Shown here in pieces: positions 1 to 8,341 of a DNA stretch of 64,000 bases (positions within the stretch are counted from its first letter, which is position 1; every line of letters starts with the position of its first letter). The translations under genes and the position numbers were made by a program. The stretch lies in the NCBI GenBank assembly GCA_018816105.1, contig JAHIWE010000047.1, positions 1-64,000 of the forward strand, written 5' to 3'. The notes under the pieces are model-generated. The model saw only the letters and a program-made list of their open reading frames with translations. It was not told the origin of the DNA and ran no database searches. This stretch comes from a bacterium. GTDB lineage: Bacteria > Campylobacterota > Campylobacteria > Campylobacterales > Arcobacteraceae.

Positions 1-1
1 A

Positions 2-166
2 GTAATGGGTGATAGAGATATTTTATTATTACATCCAGGTCCTGTAAATAGAAATGTAGATATTAGTGATGAGATGTTAAAAGATCCAAGATGTAAAGTT
101 TTAACTCAAGTTACAAATGGTGTTGCAATTAGAGCGGCAATCTTGAAAAAACTAATTTTAGGTTAA
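2..166 (+). CDS. pyrB: Aspartate carbamoyltransferase, C-terminal end (partial)
   Basis: The last 54 codons of a gene that begins before the window. The product condenses carbamoyl phosphate with aspartate in pyrimidine synthesis. The visible part carries [15 protein letters not shown] and, near the end, [11 protein letters not shown]; both match the C-terminal lobe of the catalytic chain of ATCases of the Bacillus type (HPGPVNR...TNGV..R.A.L). The stop TAA lies one base before the TTG start of pabB, so the two genes are probably co-transcribed. The fragment is too short to exclude another carbamoyltransferase, but HPGPVNR is typical of PyrB. Confidence 0.85.
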   Translation, partial: VMGDRDILLLHPGPVNRNVDISDEMLKDPRCKVLTQVTNGVAIRAAILKKLILG

Positions 167-167
167 T

Positions 168-1139
168 TTGAGTAAAGAATTAATAAAAGAAAAACTAAAT
201 AAATTTGGCTTTGAAAAAGAGCCATTTTTGTTTGTAATATCTTATGATTTAAGTGAATTTTATATAGAAAAACTCTCAAATCTTCCTAATAGTATCAAAT
301 TTGAATTAAACTCAAAAGAGCATAATAAAAACAAAAATATAAAAAAATCTAAGTTAGAAAAATTTCCAATATCTTTTGAAGAGTATAAAAAAAGTTTTGA
401 TTATATTCAAGAGCAAATAAAAAGTGGAAACTCTTACCTTTTAAATCTAACAGCAAAAACAAAAATAGAAACAGATTTATCATTAGATGATATTTATGAA
501 AATATAGATGCAAAATTTAAATTAAGATTTCAAAATAACAAAGACGATTTTGTATGTTTTTCTCCAGAGCGATTTGTAGAGATTAAAAAAAATAAAATCT
601 CAACATATCCTATGAAAGGTACAATTGATGCCACAATAACAAATGCACAAGCCCGAATATTAGGTGATGTAAAAGAGATGGCAGAGCATACTATGGTGGT
701 TGATTTACTAAGGAATGATTTGGGAATAATTGCTCAAAAAGTAAGAGTAAATAAATTTAGATATTGTGAAAAAATAAATGCAGGAGATAAAAAACTTTTG
801 CAAATCAGCTCAAAAATATCTGCAAATTTACAAAATAATTGGAATGAAAAAATTGGAGATATTATAAGTTCCATTTTACCAGCTGGTTCAATTACTGGAA
901 CACCAAAGAAAAAAACTGTTGAAATACTTCAAAAAGTTGAAAACTATAATAGAGAGTTTTACACAGGTGTATTTGGTGTTTTTGATGGAGTTAATTTAGA
1001 TTCATCTGTAATGATTAGATTTATACAAAAAGAGCAAAATGGTGAACTTTTTTATAAAAGTGGTGGTGGAATAACTTGTGATTCAAATGTAAATTTAGAG
1101 TATCAAGAGTTAATAGATAAAATATACTTACCATTTTAA
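168..1139 (+). CDS. pabB: Aminodeoxychorismate synthase component I
   Basis: Makes 4-amino-4-deoxychorismate from chorismate and ammonia, the first step toward the p-aminobenzoate part of folate. The 323-residue protein is the short form, consisting only of the chorismate-binding domain. Motifs in order are SPERF (132-136), YPMKGT (147-152, containing the catalytic lysine of PabB-type enzymes), the E..HTMVVDLLRNDL metal/chorismate segment (about 170-185), and PAGSITGTPKKK (238-249). The lysine in PMKGT favours PabB over anthranilate synthase. The start is TTG, one base after the pyrB stop. pabC follows nine bases downstream. No glutamine amidotransferase (PabA) gene lies next to it. Confidence 0.9.
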   Translation: MSKELIKEKLNKFGFEKEPFLFVISYDLSEFYIEKLSNLPNSIKFELNSKEHNKNKNIKKSKLEKFPISFEEYKKSFDYIQEQIKSGNSYLLNLTAKTKIETDLSLDDIYENIDAKFKLRFQNNKDDFVCFSPERFVEIKKNKISTYPMKGTIDATITNAQARILGDVKEMAEHTMVVDLLRNDLGIIAQKVRVNKFRYCEKINAGDKKLLQISSKISANLQNNWNEKIGDIISSILPAGSITGTPKKKTVEILQKVENYNREFYTGVFGVFDGVNLDSSVMIRFIQKEQNGELFYKSGGGITCDSNVNLEYQELIDKIYLPF

Positions 1140-1148
1140 AGGATAATT

Positions 1149-1721
1149 TTGGAAGAGATAAAATATTTTGAAACAATAAAATGTGATGATTATGAGATTT
1201 TTAATTTGGATTATCATAATAAAAGAGTTGCAAATACAATTGGATTAAATCTTAATTTACAAGAGTATGTTTATCCTATTTCACCTGAGCTTTTAAGATG
1301 TAAAGTAATTTATGATAAAAATGAAATTTTAGATGTTTCATATTTTCCTTATAATAAAAGAGAAATTAAAAGTTTTAAGTTAGTTTTTGATGATGAAATA
1401 ACTTATTCAAGAAAGTATTTAGATAGAAATTCTTTAGATAAACTTTTTGAAAAAAGAGCTGAATTTGATGAAATTATTATAATCAAAAATAAAATTATAA
1501 CAGATACAAGTATTGCTAATATTGCTATTTTTTATGAAAATATGTGGATAACTTCAAAAAATTGTTTATTAGCTGGAACAACTAGAAATAGATTAATTGA
1601 AGAGAAAAAATTAATAGAAAAAGATATTAGTGTTTCTATGTTAAAAAAAGCTTCAAAAATTGCACTTATGAATGCAATGATAGGCTTTGATATAAAAGAA
1701 GATTACTCTTTTAGCGAATAA
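1149..1721 (+). CDS. pabC: Aminodeoxychorismate lyase-like, aminotransferase class IV
   Basis: A fold-type IV PLP enzyme that probably removes pyruvate from aminodeoxychorismate to give p-aminobenzoate. At 190 residues it is shorter than the usual 260-270, as in some Campylobacterota where the domain is small or fused to PabB. K89 in the SRKYLDRN segment is the likely Schiff-base lysine, and TDTSIANIAIF followed by LAGTTRNRLIE is the usual class IV C-terminal pattern. The TTG start is preceded by AAAGGA with five-base spacing. Position directly behind pabB supports the role. The 3' end overlaps the convergent protease gene by 19 bases. Confidence 0.78.
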   Translation: MEEIKYFETIKCDDYEIFNLDYHNKRVANTIGLNLNLQEYVYPISPELLRCKVIYDKNEILDVSYFPYNKREIKSFKLVFDDEITYSRKYLDRNSLDKLFEKRAEFDEIIIIKNKIITDTSIANIAIFYENMWITSKNCLLAGTTRNRLIEEKKLIEKDISVSMLKKASKIALMNAMIGFDIKEDYSFSE

Positions 1722-2344
1722 ACTCTATTTAATAGTTTATTCCATTTATCATCTTTCCCCCAATTTATATTTACTTTTTGACTTAATTTATTGTGTTGCA
1801 TTTTATAAGAATCAATTTCATTAAAAACAAATTTTGTAATTAGTTTTGGTCTTTTTGTAATAGGAATGACTTTAGAACTTAAATTATCTAAAACCAAAGG
1901 AATAGAGTTTTTATTTTCTAAATATAGTAAAACCATATGAGCATTTCTTTCACCTTTTATATCAACAACGGCAAAATATAACTTTTCTTTTGGAATATCA
2001 AGCTCTATTAGAGTGAAATATTTAGCTATTGCATAATCTTCACAATCTCCATGTCCTTGCAGTAAAAACTCTTTTGGTGTAGCCCAATAATCAATAGATG
2101 AAGAAGTAGAAATATCATGTGCTGGTAAAATTCTATTTATAAATGAGTTTATATGTGATAGTTTTCTAATTAAAACATAATCTTTAACTTGTGTTTTCAA
2201 GGTTTGATATTTGTCTAATCTATTTAAAATAAAAGATTTCTTACTTGAGTTATCAATATATTCAATATCTTTTTTATTGAGTTTAAATTCATAGGCAAAA
2301 GCCTGATTTAATAGTATAAAGATAAGGAAAATTATTTGTTTCAT
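1703..2344 (-). CDS. Transglutaminase-like cysteine protease (LapG/BTLCP family)
   Basis: A 213-residue exported protein with an N-terminal signal peptide (about residues 1-17, ending in AFA). The catalytic triad of bacterial transglutaminase-like cysteine proteinases is visible: C101 in GHGDCEDYA, H136 in NAHMVLL, and D153 in LVLDNLS. In pseudomonads LapG is a periplasmic protease that cuts a large adhesin and is held in check by the c-di-GMP receptor LapD. No LapD or adhesin gene is adjacent here, so the substrate is unknown. The gene is convergent with pabC and overlaps its end. Confidence 0.75.
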   Translation of the reverse strand: MKQIIFLIFILLNQAFAYEFKLNKKDIEYIDNSSKKSFILNRLDKYQTLKTQVKDYVLIRKLSHINSFINRILPAHDISTSSSIDYWATPKEFLLQGHGDCEDYAIAKYFTLIELDIPKEKLYFAVVDIKGERNAHMVLLYLENKNSIPLVLDNLSSKVIPITKRPKLITKFVFNEIDSYKMQHNKLSQKVNINWGKDDKWNKLLNRVYSLKE

Positions 2345-2384
2345 AGGCTATAATAACATTAAAATTTTGAAATGGGGATTAATT

Positions 2385-2819
2385 ATGATAAACGAAATTA
2401 TCGAAAGCGAAGAGTATAAACAATTAGTAGAAATACAAATAAAAGAGACAATTCTTTTTTTATTAAATAAAAATCAAGAATTTTCAATAACAGCTAATAT
2501 TATACCTATTTCTTTTAATCCAGAACTTCCAAAAACAATAAAAGATCAAATGCATAAATTCTCATTATTTATTTTGAGTAATTATACATATACAACAGTT
2601 CAAGTTGATAATGAATATGTTAGTTTTGAAGCAGGATTTGGAAATGAAAATTTTGGCTCAGTAGTGAAAATTCCATTACATGCAGTTTTTCAAATAATTG
2701 TAGATGAATCAATTTTATATATAAACTCAGTGGCTACTGTTGAGAAGTTCAATAAAGATTTAAAGAAAAATTCATTAAATGTATTTAAAAATAATCCTAA
2801 TAATAAAAAATTTAATTAA
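2385..2819 (+). CDS. SspB-like protein, possible ClpXP adaptor
   Basis: A protein of 144 residues. The ATG at 2385 is chosen over the in-frame TTG at 2367 because GGGGA (2374-2378) sits at normal ribosome-binding distance. The middle part, from IIPISFNPELPKTIKDQ to VSFEAGF and VVKIPLHAVFQI, reads like the SspB fold: a start resembling the alpha-proteobacterial form (LP..LR), a strand with a conserved Phe, then an IP..A segment. The C-terminal tail is Asn/Lys-rich, as the flexible ClpX-binding tail of SspB often is. The resemblance is by eye only; otherwise it is a conserved hypothetical protein. It precedes azlCD, with 15 bases between. Confidence 0.5.
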   Translation: MINEIIESEEYKQLVEIQIKETILFLLNKNQEFSITANIIPISFNPELPKTIKDQMHKFSLFILSNYTYTTVQVDNEYVSFEAGFGNENFGSVVKIPLHAVFQIIVDESILYINSVATVEKFNKDLKKNSLNVFKNNPNNKKFN

Positions 2820-2834
2820 GAGTAATAATAAAAA

Positions 2835-3521
2835 TTGAAATATGAAATTGAATTAAAAAAAGCATTTCAGGTTTCTATTCCTGTAATGATGGGATATGCA
2901 GTTTTAGGATTTGCTTTTGGATTGTTGTTAGTATCTTTTGATTACCCTTGGTATTTAGCTCCTATTATGTCTTTGTTTATTTATGCAGGGGCTTTACAGT
3001 TTGTTGCAATAAATTTTTTCAATTTAAAAGCTGGAATGATAGATATTGCAATTGCTTCTTGGTTTATAAATATAAGGCAGTCATTTTATGGATTATCTCT
3101 TTTAAAAAGATTCAAAGATAGTGGTAAATTAAAACCTTATTTGATTTTTGGATTAACTGATGAAACCTATGCACTTCTAACTACTATAAAAGATGATGAT
3201 TCACTAAACAAACCGTGGTATTATTTCTTTTTAACTGCGCTTAATCAGTCATATTGGTTTCTAGGCTCAACTTTTGGAGCTATTGTTGGTTCTAATATAA
3301 AATTTAATACAGCAGGTTTAGAATTCTCACTAACAGCACTTTTTGTAGTACTTTGTATTGAACAATATAAAAATTTACAAAATATAACACCTTTTATAAT
3401 AGGTTTAATTTCATCTGTCTTTGCCCTTTGTTTTGTTCCTAGCGATAAGATGTTGATTATTTCAATTATTGTTGCATTGTTATTAATGTTTACTTTCAAA
3501 AAAAGAGTTGAGAATGAGTAA
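2835..3521 (+). CDS. azlC: AzlC-family branched-chain amino acid exporter subunit
   Basis: The large subunit of the two-component AzlCD exporter family, a membrane protein of 228 residues with about seven to eight hydrophobic segments. The N-terminal segment with GYAVLGFAFGLLL, the IYAGALQFVAINFF motif and the SWFINIRQSFYGL segment are characteristic of AzlC/YgaZ. The start is TTG at 2835; no in-frame ATG lies nearby upstream. The 3' end overlaps azlD, so the two subunits are translationally coupled. The substrate (valine, isoleucine or an analogue) is inferred from the family. Confidence 0.88.
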   Translation: MKYEIELKKAFQVSIPVMMGYAVLGFAFGLLLVSFDYPWYLAPIMSLFIYAGALQFVAINFFNLKAGMIDIAIASWFINIRQSFYGLSLLKRFKDSGKLKPYLIFGLTDETYALLTTIKDDDSLNKPWYYFFLTALNQSYWFLGSTFGAIVGSNIKFNTAGLEFSLTALFVVLCIEQYKNLQNITPFIIGLISSVFALCFVPSDKMLIISIIVALLLMFTFKKRVENE

Positions 3522-3834
3522 TTATGAGATATATATAGCAATTGCTGTTATGAGTGTAGTTAATTATTTTACTAGATTTTTCCCATTTTTATTTTTTAGG
3601 AAAAATGACTTACCACCTTATATTTTATTTATTGAGAAATATTTCCCGTCAGTTATTATGACTATTTTGATAGTTTATACACTAAAAGACGTAGATTTTG
3701 TTCTCTTTCCATATGGATTAAAAGAGTTAGGTGGAATAATTTTTACAGCAGCATTACATTTAACACTTAAAAACTATTTGATTTCTATATTCGCAGGTAC
3801 AATTTTTTATATGGTTTTAGTTCAGTATTTATAA
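3514..3834 (+). CDS. azlD: AzlD-family branched-chain amino acid transport subunit
   Basis: A small 106-residue membrane partner of AzlC with four hydrophobic segments. The pattern NYFTRFFPFLFFRKNDLPPY, followed by YFPSVIMTILIVYTLKD, is typical of AzlD (TR..P...F). The ATG at 3514 lies inside the end of azlC (overlap 3514-3521), which fits coupled translation in a 1:1 complex. An upstream in-frame TTG at 3508 is less likely. The next gene, fabH, is convergent about 58 bases further on. Confidence 0.85.
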   Translation: MSNYEIYIAIAVMSVVNYFTRFFPFLFFRKNDLPPYILFIEKYFPSVIMTILIVYTLKDVDFVLFPYGLKELGGIIFTAALHLTLKNYLISIFAGTIFYMVLVQYL

Positions 3835-3891
3835 AAAGATAAGAGAAGTTTATTTATAAGAGAATAATAAAATAGGATAAACCTATTTTAT

Positions 3892-4890
3892 TTATTTTTT
3901 TGGTGCGAATTTAAATAGAGCAGAACCCCAAGTTAATCCACCACCAAAGGCATCAAAAAGAACTGTATCGCCAGCTTTAATTCTACCTTCTTCATATGCG
4001 TCATTCATAGCCATAGGAATTGATGCAGCTGATGTATTACCATATTTGTGTACAGTAACTACAGTTTGCTCATCATTAAATCCTAAAGCTTCACCTACAG
4101 CTTTTATGATTCTATAGTTTGCTTGATGAGGAATAAAGTGATTTATATCCTCATTTGTAAGATTATGCTTTTTCATCATTACTTGAACATCTGATGTTAA
4201 TGTTTTAACAGCAAGTTTGAAAGTTTCATTACCTTTCATTTTTATGCATGCCATTTTATTTTCTAAAACTTCAGCAGAACAAGGATGTTTACTTCCTCCT
4301 CCTGGAGTTTTAATTAAATCTTCATAGTTACCATCACTTGAACAATTTACATCAATAATAGCTTCGTCTTTATTGTTTGTAGCAGAGATAATAGCAGCTC
4401 CTGCACCATCTCCAAAAATGAAACAAGTTCCTCTATCTGTATAATCTAAGATAGACGTGTATGTTTCAGCTCCAACAATAAGAACATTTTTCTTCATACC
4501 TGATTCAATAAATGCCTTAGCAATTGATACAGCATATACAAATCCAGTACATGCAGCACTAATGTCAAAGGCCATAACAGGAGGTAATCCTACTTTTGAT
4601 GCAATTAAACAAGCCGTTGATGGCATACATAAATAATCAGGTGTAACAGTCGCGCAAATTACTAAATCAACTTCCTCTTTAGTAATTCCTGCTCGTTCAA
4701 TTGCAACTAATGCTGCTCTTGCTCCTAAATCAGATGAAGCTTCATCAACTTCAGAAATTCTTCTTTCTTTGATACCAGTTCTTTTTGTAATCCATTCATC
4801 CGTAGTATCAATAATTTTTTCAAAATCTGCATTTGTCATAATCTTTGGAGGAATATAAGCTCCAATAGATCTAAAAGCTGCATATGTCAT
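3892..4890 (-). CDS. fabH: 3-oxoacyl-ACP synthase III
   Basis: Starts type II fatty acid synthesis by condensing an acyl-CoA (usually acetyl-CoA) with malonyl-ACP. The 332-residue protein has the full KAS III triad: C114 in SAACTGF, H255 in IPHQANYR and N285 in YGNTSAAS. The N-terminal TRTGI-type loop (KRTGIKERR) is present. It is last in the yceD-rpmF-plsX-fabH cluster, a widely conserved order linking ribosomal protein L32 to phospholipid and fatty acid synthesis; 33 bases separate it from plsX. Confidence 0.95.
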   Translation of the reverse strand: MTYAAFRSIGAYIPPKIMTNADFEKIIDTTDEWITKRTGIKERRISEVDEASSDLGARAALVAIERAGITKEEVDLVICATVTPDYLCMPSTACLIASKVGLPPVMAFDISAACTGFVYAVSIAKAFIESGMKKNVLIVGAETYTSILDYTDRGTCFIFGDGAGAAIISATNNKDEAIIDVNCSSDGNYEDLIKTPGGGSKHPCSAEVLENKMACIKMKGNETFKLAVKTLTSDVQVMMKKHNLTNEDINHFIPHQANYRIIKAVGEALGFNDEQTVVTVHKYGNTSAASIPMAMNDAYEEGRIKAGDTVLFDAFGGGLTWGSALFKFAPKK

Positions 4891-4923
4891 TTACATATCC
4901 TTAATTTTAATATAGAACTAAAA

Positions 4924-5931
4924 CTAGTTTTCTAGATTAGTAGAACTATATTTTGCTAATCTTTGTTCAATTATATTATCTAAATTTGAACTTGCTGCGT
5001 TAATTGCTTGAAATATAGCGTTTTGTATTGCTTTTGGATTAGATTTTCCATGGGCAATAATAACAGGAGCTTTAACTCCTAAAAGTGGAGCTCCACCATA
5101 TTCAGCATAATCAACTCTTACTTTTAAGTTTTTGAAAACTTTTCTCATAAGAACTGCGCCTGCAATTGAGATTAGAGATCTTTTTAAATTTTTCTTAATA
5201 ATTTTACCGATTGTGTCTGCAACACCTTCGGCTGTTTTAAGTAAAATATTACCAACAAATCCATCACAAACTACTACGTCAACCGTTCCTTTGAAGATAT
5301 CACTACCTTCAACATTTCCAGCGAAATTAGGAAGTTTTGATAATAATTTGTAAGCTTCTTTAGTAACTTCATTACCTTTGCTATCTTCTTCCCCATTACT
5401 TAATAATCCAACGATTGGCTCATCTAGTCTAAGAACATATTGTGCATAAACTTGTCCCATAACTGCAAACTCAAATAAGTTTTTAGCATCACTATCTACA
5501 TTTGCTCCAACATCTAATACTAATGTATTTTGGTTTTCACTTGTAGGCATTAATGTGGCAATTGCGGGTCTATTTACACCTTTAATTCTTCCTATTCTTA
5601 ATGTTGCTAATGACATAGAAGCTCCAGAATGTCCAGCTGATACTACAGCATCTGCATTTCCTTCTTTTACTAATTCGATAGCTTTATAAATAGTAGATTC
5701 TTTTCGTTTTAAAGCATCTGTTGCAGAATCGCTCATACTAATTACATCTTCTGTATCTAGTATTTCTATTCTTGATAAAAGGTTTTGTGGGATAAGTGGT
5801 AAAATTTCATTTTTTTTACCAACTGCAATTGCAGTGAAGTTATTGTTTTTTTTAAGTGCTGATACTAAGCCTTCTATTATAGGTTCAGGACCGAAGTCCC
5901 CACCCATAGCATCTATTGCAATTCTTAGCAT
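4924..5931 (-). CDS. plsX: Phosphate acyltransferase
   Basis: Converts acyl-ACP to acyl-phosphate, the donor for PlsY in phosphatidic acid synthesis; a peripheral membrane enzyme. The 335-residue protein begins [18 protein letters not shown], the invariant PlsX opening, and carries [12 protein letters not shown] and [17 protein letters not shown] further on. Its ATG overlaps the rpmF stop by one base (TAATG), so translation is coupled to L32. Confidence 0.96.
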   Translation of the reverse strand: MLRIAIDAMGGDFGPEPIIEGLVSALKKNNNFTAIAVGKKNEILPLIPQNLLSRIEILDTEDVISMSDSATDALKRKESTIYKAIELVKEGNADAVVSAGHSGASMSLATLRIGRIKGVNRPAIATLMPTSENQNTLVLDVGANVDSDAKNLFEFAVMGQVYAQYVLRLDEPIVGLLSNGEEDSKGNEVTKEAYKLLSKLPNFAGNVEGSDIFKGTVDVVVCDGFVGNILLKTAEGVADTIGKIIKKNLKRSLISIAGAVLMRKVFKNLKVRVDYAEYGGAPLLGVKAPVIIAHGKSNPKAIQNAIFQAINAASSNLDNIIEQRLAKYSSTNLEN

Positions 5932-6083
5932 TAGTTTTTGTATTCACCAGTAGTTGGATTAACCATATGAGGCATCTTCCATGTTCCATCTGTGTCTTTT
6001 ACAGGTTTTTTTAATGTTATTTTGTAGTGAGTTCTTCTTTTCGCTGCTCTAGTATGAGATACTCTTCTCTTAGGTACTGCCAT
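5931..6083 (-). CDS. rpmF: 50S ribosomal protein L32
   Basis: A 50-residue basic protein starting [20 protein letters not shown], which is the L32 signature. The C-terminal half ([10 protein letters not shown]) contains no cysteines, so this is the zinc-independent (C-minus) form that lacks the CxxC pairs of zinc-binding L32. A ribosome-binding AAGGAG lies just upstream (complement of 6087-6093 region). The gene sits between yceD and plsX, and its stop overlaps the plsX start by one base. The reading frame is short but unambiguous. Confidence 0.96.
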   Translation of the reverse strand: MAVPKRRVSHTRAAKRRTHYKITLKKPVKDTDGTWKMPHMVNPTTGEYKN

Positions 6084-6094
6084 TTTAATTCTCC

Positions 6095-6472
6095 TTAAAA
6101 TTCTTTTTCAAAATTATCACCAAGTTGTAAACAATTGTTACACATGTGATAGTCGCTTTTTATACTGTTTAATTCACTTTCAATGATTTCATCAAAATCA
6201 ATTAAACCGTTTTCCACTTCAATTACTAAATATTCACTTTCATCTTTTTTGTAAACACCATCACTTAATAGTAAATGAAGCTCTTCATCAACTTCAATTA
6301 CCTCCGTAATGCCACATCTACAACAATCGATATCAGTACTGCCTTTTAGTACTGCGTCAACTTTTACTAATGATTGCGATATTTTACAAAAAGTACCTTC
6401 AATTTTAACTGAATTGTGATCAATTTCCAATTCTTTGCTAGTTTGTGGGACTTTCCTAAATTCAATTTTCAT
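6095..6472 (-). CDS. yceD: YceD/DUF177-family protein
   Basis: A 125-residue protein of the DUF177 family that precedes rpmF in most bacteria; related plant and bacterial members are linked to 23S rRNA accumulation. Two cysteine pairs, CCRCG (about 72-76) and CNNC (about 114-117), are visible and could bind metal. It is 26 bases downstream of ndk and 11 bases upstream of rpmF, so it is in one operon. The biochemical function is not established; the call rests on family pattern and position. Confidence 0.8.
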   Translation of the reverse strand: MKIEFRKVPQTSKELEIDHNSVKIEGTFCKISQSLVKVDAVLKGSTDIDCCRCGITEVIEVDEELHLLLSDGVYKKDESEYLVIEVENGLIDFDEIIESELNSIKSDYHMCNNCLQLGDNFEKEF

Positions 6473-6498
6473 TATAAAACTAATTAATTAATAGATAA

Positions 6499-6912
6499 TT
6501 AACAAATTTCTTTTTGTGCAAAGAAGAAATTGATCTCATTTGCTGCATTTTCTAATGAATCAGAACCATGAACCGCATTTGCATCAATTGATTCTGCGAA
6601 GTCTGCTCTAATTGTTCCAGCAGCAGCTTCTTTTGGGTTAGTTGCACCCATTAATTCTCTGTTGATTGCCATTGCGTTAACACCTTCTAAAACTGTTACT
6701 ACAACTGGACCTGAAATCATGAACTCAACTAAGTCTTTAAAGAAAGGTCTTGCTGCATGAACTGCGTAGAAAGCTTCAGCTTCAGCTTGGCTTAATTGCA
6801 TTTTTCTAGTAGCTGCAATTCTTAATCCAGCTGTTTCAAATCTGTCTAAGATTTTTCCAACTACATTTTTTGCTACAGCGTCTGGTTTAATGATTGATAA
6901 TGTTTGTTCCAT
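6499..6912 (-). CDS. ndk: Nucleoside diphosphate kinase
   Basis: Moves the gamma phosphate from ATP to other (d)NDPs through a phosphohistidine. The 137-residue sequence opens [13 protein letters not shown] and has the catalytic H115 in NAVHGSDS, both invariant in the family. The ribosome-binding site GAGGAA lies about eight bases before the ATG. A sigma70-like promoter (complement of 6946-6974) precedes it. First gene of the operon that continues through yceD, rpmF, plsX and fabH. Confidence 0.96.
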   Translation of the reverse strand: MEQTLSIIKPDAVAKNVVGKILDRFETAGLRIAATRKMQLSQAEAEAFYAVHAARPFFKDLVEFMISGPVVVTVLEGVNAMAINRELMGATNPKEAAAGTIRADFAESIDANAVHGSDSLENAANEINFFFAQKEIC

Positions 6913-6945
6913 TATGTATATTCCTCGATTTTTTTTAAGTCGCGG

Positions 6946-6974
6946 ATTATACCTAAAAAATAAAAAAAAGGCAA
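6946..6974 (-). promoter_or_regulatory. Sigma70-type promoter of ndk
   Basis: On the minus strand, TTGCCT (6974-6969) and TATAAT (6951-6946) are separated by 17 bases. The -10 is 34 bases from the ndk start. The -35 hexamer lies inside the terminator hairpin of the upstream ferredoxin gene, so the two signals share DNA. Confidence 0.6.
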
Positions 6975-6999
6975 GTAGTGAAAACTACTTGCCTTTTTT
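6962..6999 (-). terminator. Rho-independent terminator of the ferredoxin gene
   Basis: A perfect hairpin: arms GGCAAGTAGT (6970-6979) and ACTACTTGCC (6984-6993) around a four-base loop, extended by A:T pairs on both sides. Read on the minus strand it ends in eight T residues (6969-6962), directly after the ferredoxin gene. It would also work weakly on the plus strand. Confidence 0.85.
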
Positions 7000-7028
7000 G
7001 CTATAAATTGATAGTTAATTATTTAATA

Positions 7029-7304
7029 TTAATCTTCAACAACTGGAGAACCAACAGTTCCTCTGTCTTCTCTTTCAACAGCACTTGAACCTACTTCGTC
7101 CCATACAATACAACCCTCAGTTGGACATGCATCAGCACATGCAGGTGCATCATTATGACCTACACACTCAACACATTTGTCAGCATGTACATAATATACA
7201 TCCTCACCTGTTGGATTCTCATCGTTATCAACAATCGCTTCTACTGGACACTCATCTAAACAAGCATCACAACTAATACAGATATCAGTAATTCTTACTG
7301 CCAT
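7029..7304 (-). CDS. 2[4Fe-4S] ferredoxin
   Basis: A 91-residue low-potential electron carrier. The first cluster motif is CISCDACLDECP (about 10-21). The second is CVECVGHNDAPACADACP (about 44-61), with the longer spacing between the second and third cysteine seen in Allochromatium-type ferredoxins; an extra Cys follows in EGCIVWDE. These ferredoxins serve 2-oxoacid oxidoreductases and other low-potential enzymes in Campylobacterota. Monocistronic: own terminator downstream and a divergent peroxiredoxin gene upstream. Confidence 0.9.
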   Translation of the reverse strand: MAVRITDICISCDACLDECPVEAIVDNDENPTGEDVYYVHADKCVECVGHNDAPACADACPTEGCIVWDEVGSSAVEREDRGTVGSPVVED

Positions 7305-7497
7305 AGTATTTCTCCTTAATAAATTTTAGAAAACTCTATCACAGTAAATATAAAACTATCTTTAAAAACTATAAATTATTCGTTCTTAATAAATTTTGTG
7401 TTTCAAAGTGAATATTTTGTCTGATAAATAATCAAAGGATAATATTTATTAAAAGATAATAGTTTTTATAAATTTCACAATTTAAGCAAACTAACAG

Positions 7498-7525
7498 TTG
7501 TTTTTACAAAATATTGTTATATAAT
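7498..7525 (+). promoter_or_regulatory. Probable promoter of the peroxiredoxin gene
   Basis: TTGTTT (7498-7503) and TATAAT (7520-7525) are separated by 16 bases, 35 bases before the ATG. The 256-base divergent region 7305-7560 shows no gene. A GTTAT...ATAAC inverted repeat (7516-7533) overlaps the -10 and could be a regulator site, but it is short. Confidence 0.5.
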
Positions 7526-7560
7526 TTCATAACGAAAATTAATATTAAAAGGATTTAAAT

Positions 7561-8157
7561 ATGTTAGTAACTAAAAAAGCTCCAGATTTTACAGCAAAAG
7601 CTGTACTTGCAGATGGTCAAATTGTAGAAAATTTTAACTTATATGAAAACATTGGTGAAAAAGGTGCAGTATTATTCTTCTACCCATTAGACTTTACTTT
7701 TGTATGTCCATCTGAAATTATAGCATTCTCTAAAAGAATAGATGAATTTACTTCAAGAGGAGTATCGGTAATTGGTGTTTCTGTTGATTCTCAATTCTCA
7801 CACTTCGCATGGAGAGAAACTCCTGTTGAAAATGGTGGAATCGGAAGAATTAAATATCCACTAGTAGCAGACTTATCAAAATCTATTTCTAGAGATTATG
7901 ATGTTTTATTTGGAGAATCAGTTGCATTAAGAGGTTCATTCTTAATTGATGCAGATGGAACTGTAAGACATTCAGTAATTAATGATTTACCACTTGGAAG
8001 AAACATTGATGAAATGATTAGAATGGTAGATACAATGTTATTTACAAATGAGCATGGTGAAGTTTGTCCTGCTGGTTGGACAAAAGGTGACGAAGGTATG
8101 AAAGCTAACACTGCTGGTGTTGCTGAATATTTAGCTAAAAATGAAGGAAAATTATAA
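7561..8157 (+). CDS. 2-Cys peroxiredoxin (AhpC/TSA family)
   Basis: Reduces hydrogen peroxide and organic peroxides in the cytoplasm. The 198-residue typical 2-Cys enzyme has the peroxidatic C49 in DFTFVCPSE and the resolving C169 in GEVCPAGW near the C-terminus. R122-124 region (VALRGSF) holds the conserved active-site arginine. No ahpF or thioredoxin reductase gene lies beside it, so the electron donor is probably thioredoxin. Strong ribosome-binding site AAAAGGA; own promoter and terminator. The Helicobacter and Campylobacter counterparts are called AhpC or TsaA. Confidence 0.94.
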   Translation: MLVTKKAPDFTAKAVLADGQIVENFNLYENIGEKGAVLFFYPLDFTFVCPSEIIAFSKRIDEFTSRGVSVIGVSVDSQFSHFAWRETPVENGGIGRIKYPLVADLSKSISRDYDVLFGESVALRGSFLIDADGTVRHSVINDLPLGRNIDEMIRMVDTMLFTNEHGEVCPAGWTKGDEGMKANTAGVAEYLAKNEGKL

Positions 8158-8181
8158 TATTTAACTATATTATATATGTAT

Positions 8182-8215
8182 AAAGGGGAATCAATTTTTT
8201 TGATCCCCTTTTTTT
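8182..8215 (+). terminator. Terminator of the peroxiredoxin gene
   Basis: AAAGGGGAATCAA pairs with TTGATCCCCTTT (one bulged A), followed by a run of T. It lies 25 bases after the stop. Confidence 0.8.
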
Positions 8216-8231
8216 ATGCTAACTTATTTTA

Positions 8232-8260
8232 TTGACAATTTTCAAAATTAACACTACAAT
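8232..8260 (+). promoter_or_regulatory. Sigma70 promoter of rho
   Basis: TTGACA (8232-8237) and TACAAT (8255-8260) with exactly 17 bases between them, a near-consensus promoter. Transcription would start near 8267 and give a leader of about 75 bases before the rho ATG. Confidence 0.7.
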
Positions 8261-8280
8261 AATGCTAATACTTTAAAGAA

Positions 8281-8306
8281 ACTACAAAAAACTACAAAAA
8301 ACTACA
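8281..8306 (+). repeat. 10-bp tandem repeat in the rho leader
   Basis: ACTACAAAAA occurs twice in tandem and is followed by ACTACA. The repeats fall within the predicted untranslated leader of rho, place pyrimidine pairs every ten bases, and leave an unstructured A-rich RNA. Confidence 0.8.
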
Positions 8307-8341
8307 TATCTTATTATGTAAAATCAAAGGCAAACATACTC

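Noticed and set aside
1149..1721. pabC as a truncated pseudogene because it is only 190 residues
   Set aside because: The frame is intact, the start has a good ribosome-binding site, and the PLP-lysine region and C-terminal class IV motif are both present; short forms exist in this phylum.
7085..7276. His-rich frame opposite the ferredoxin gene
   Set aside because: It is the antisense of a well-supported ferredoxin; the histidines come from the complement of codons in that gene.
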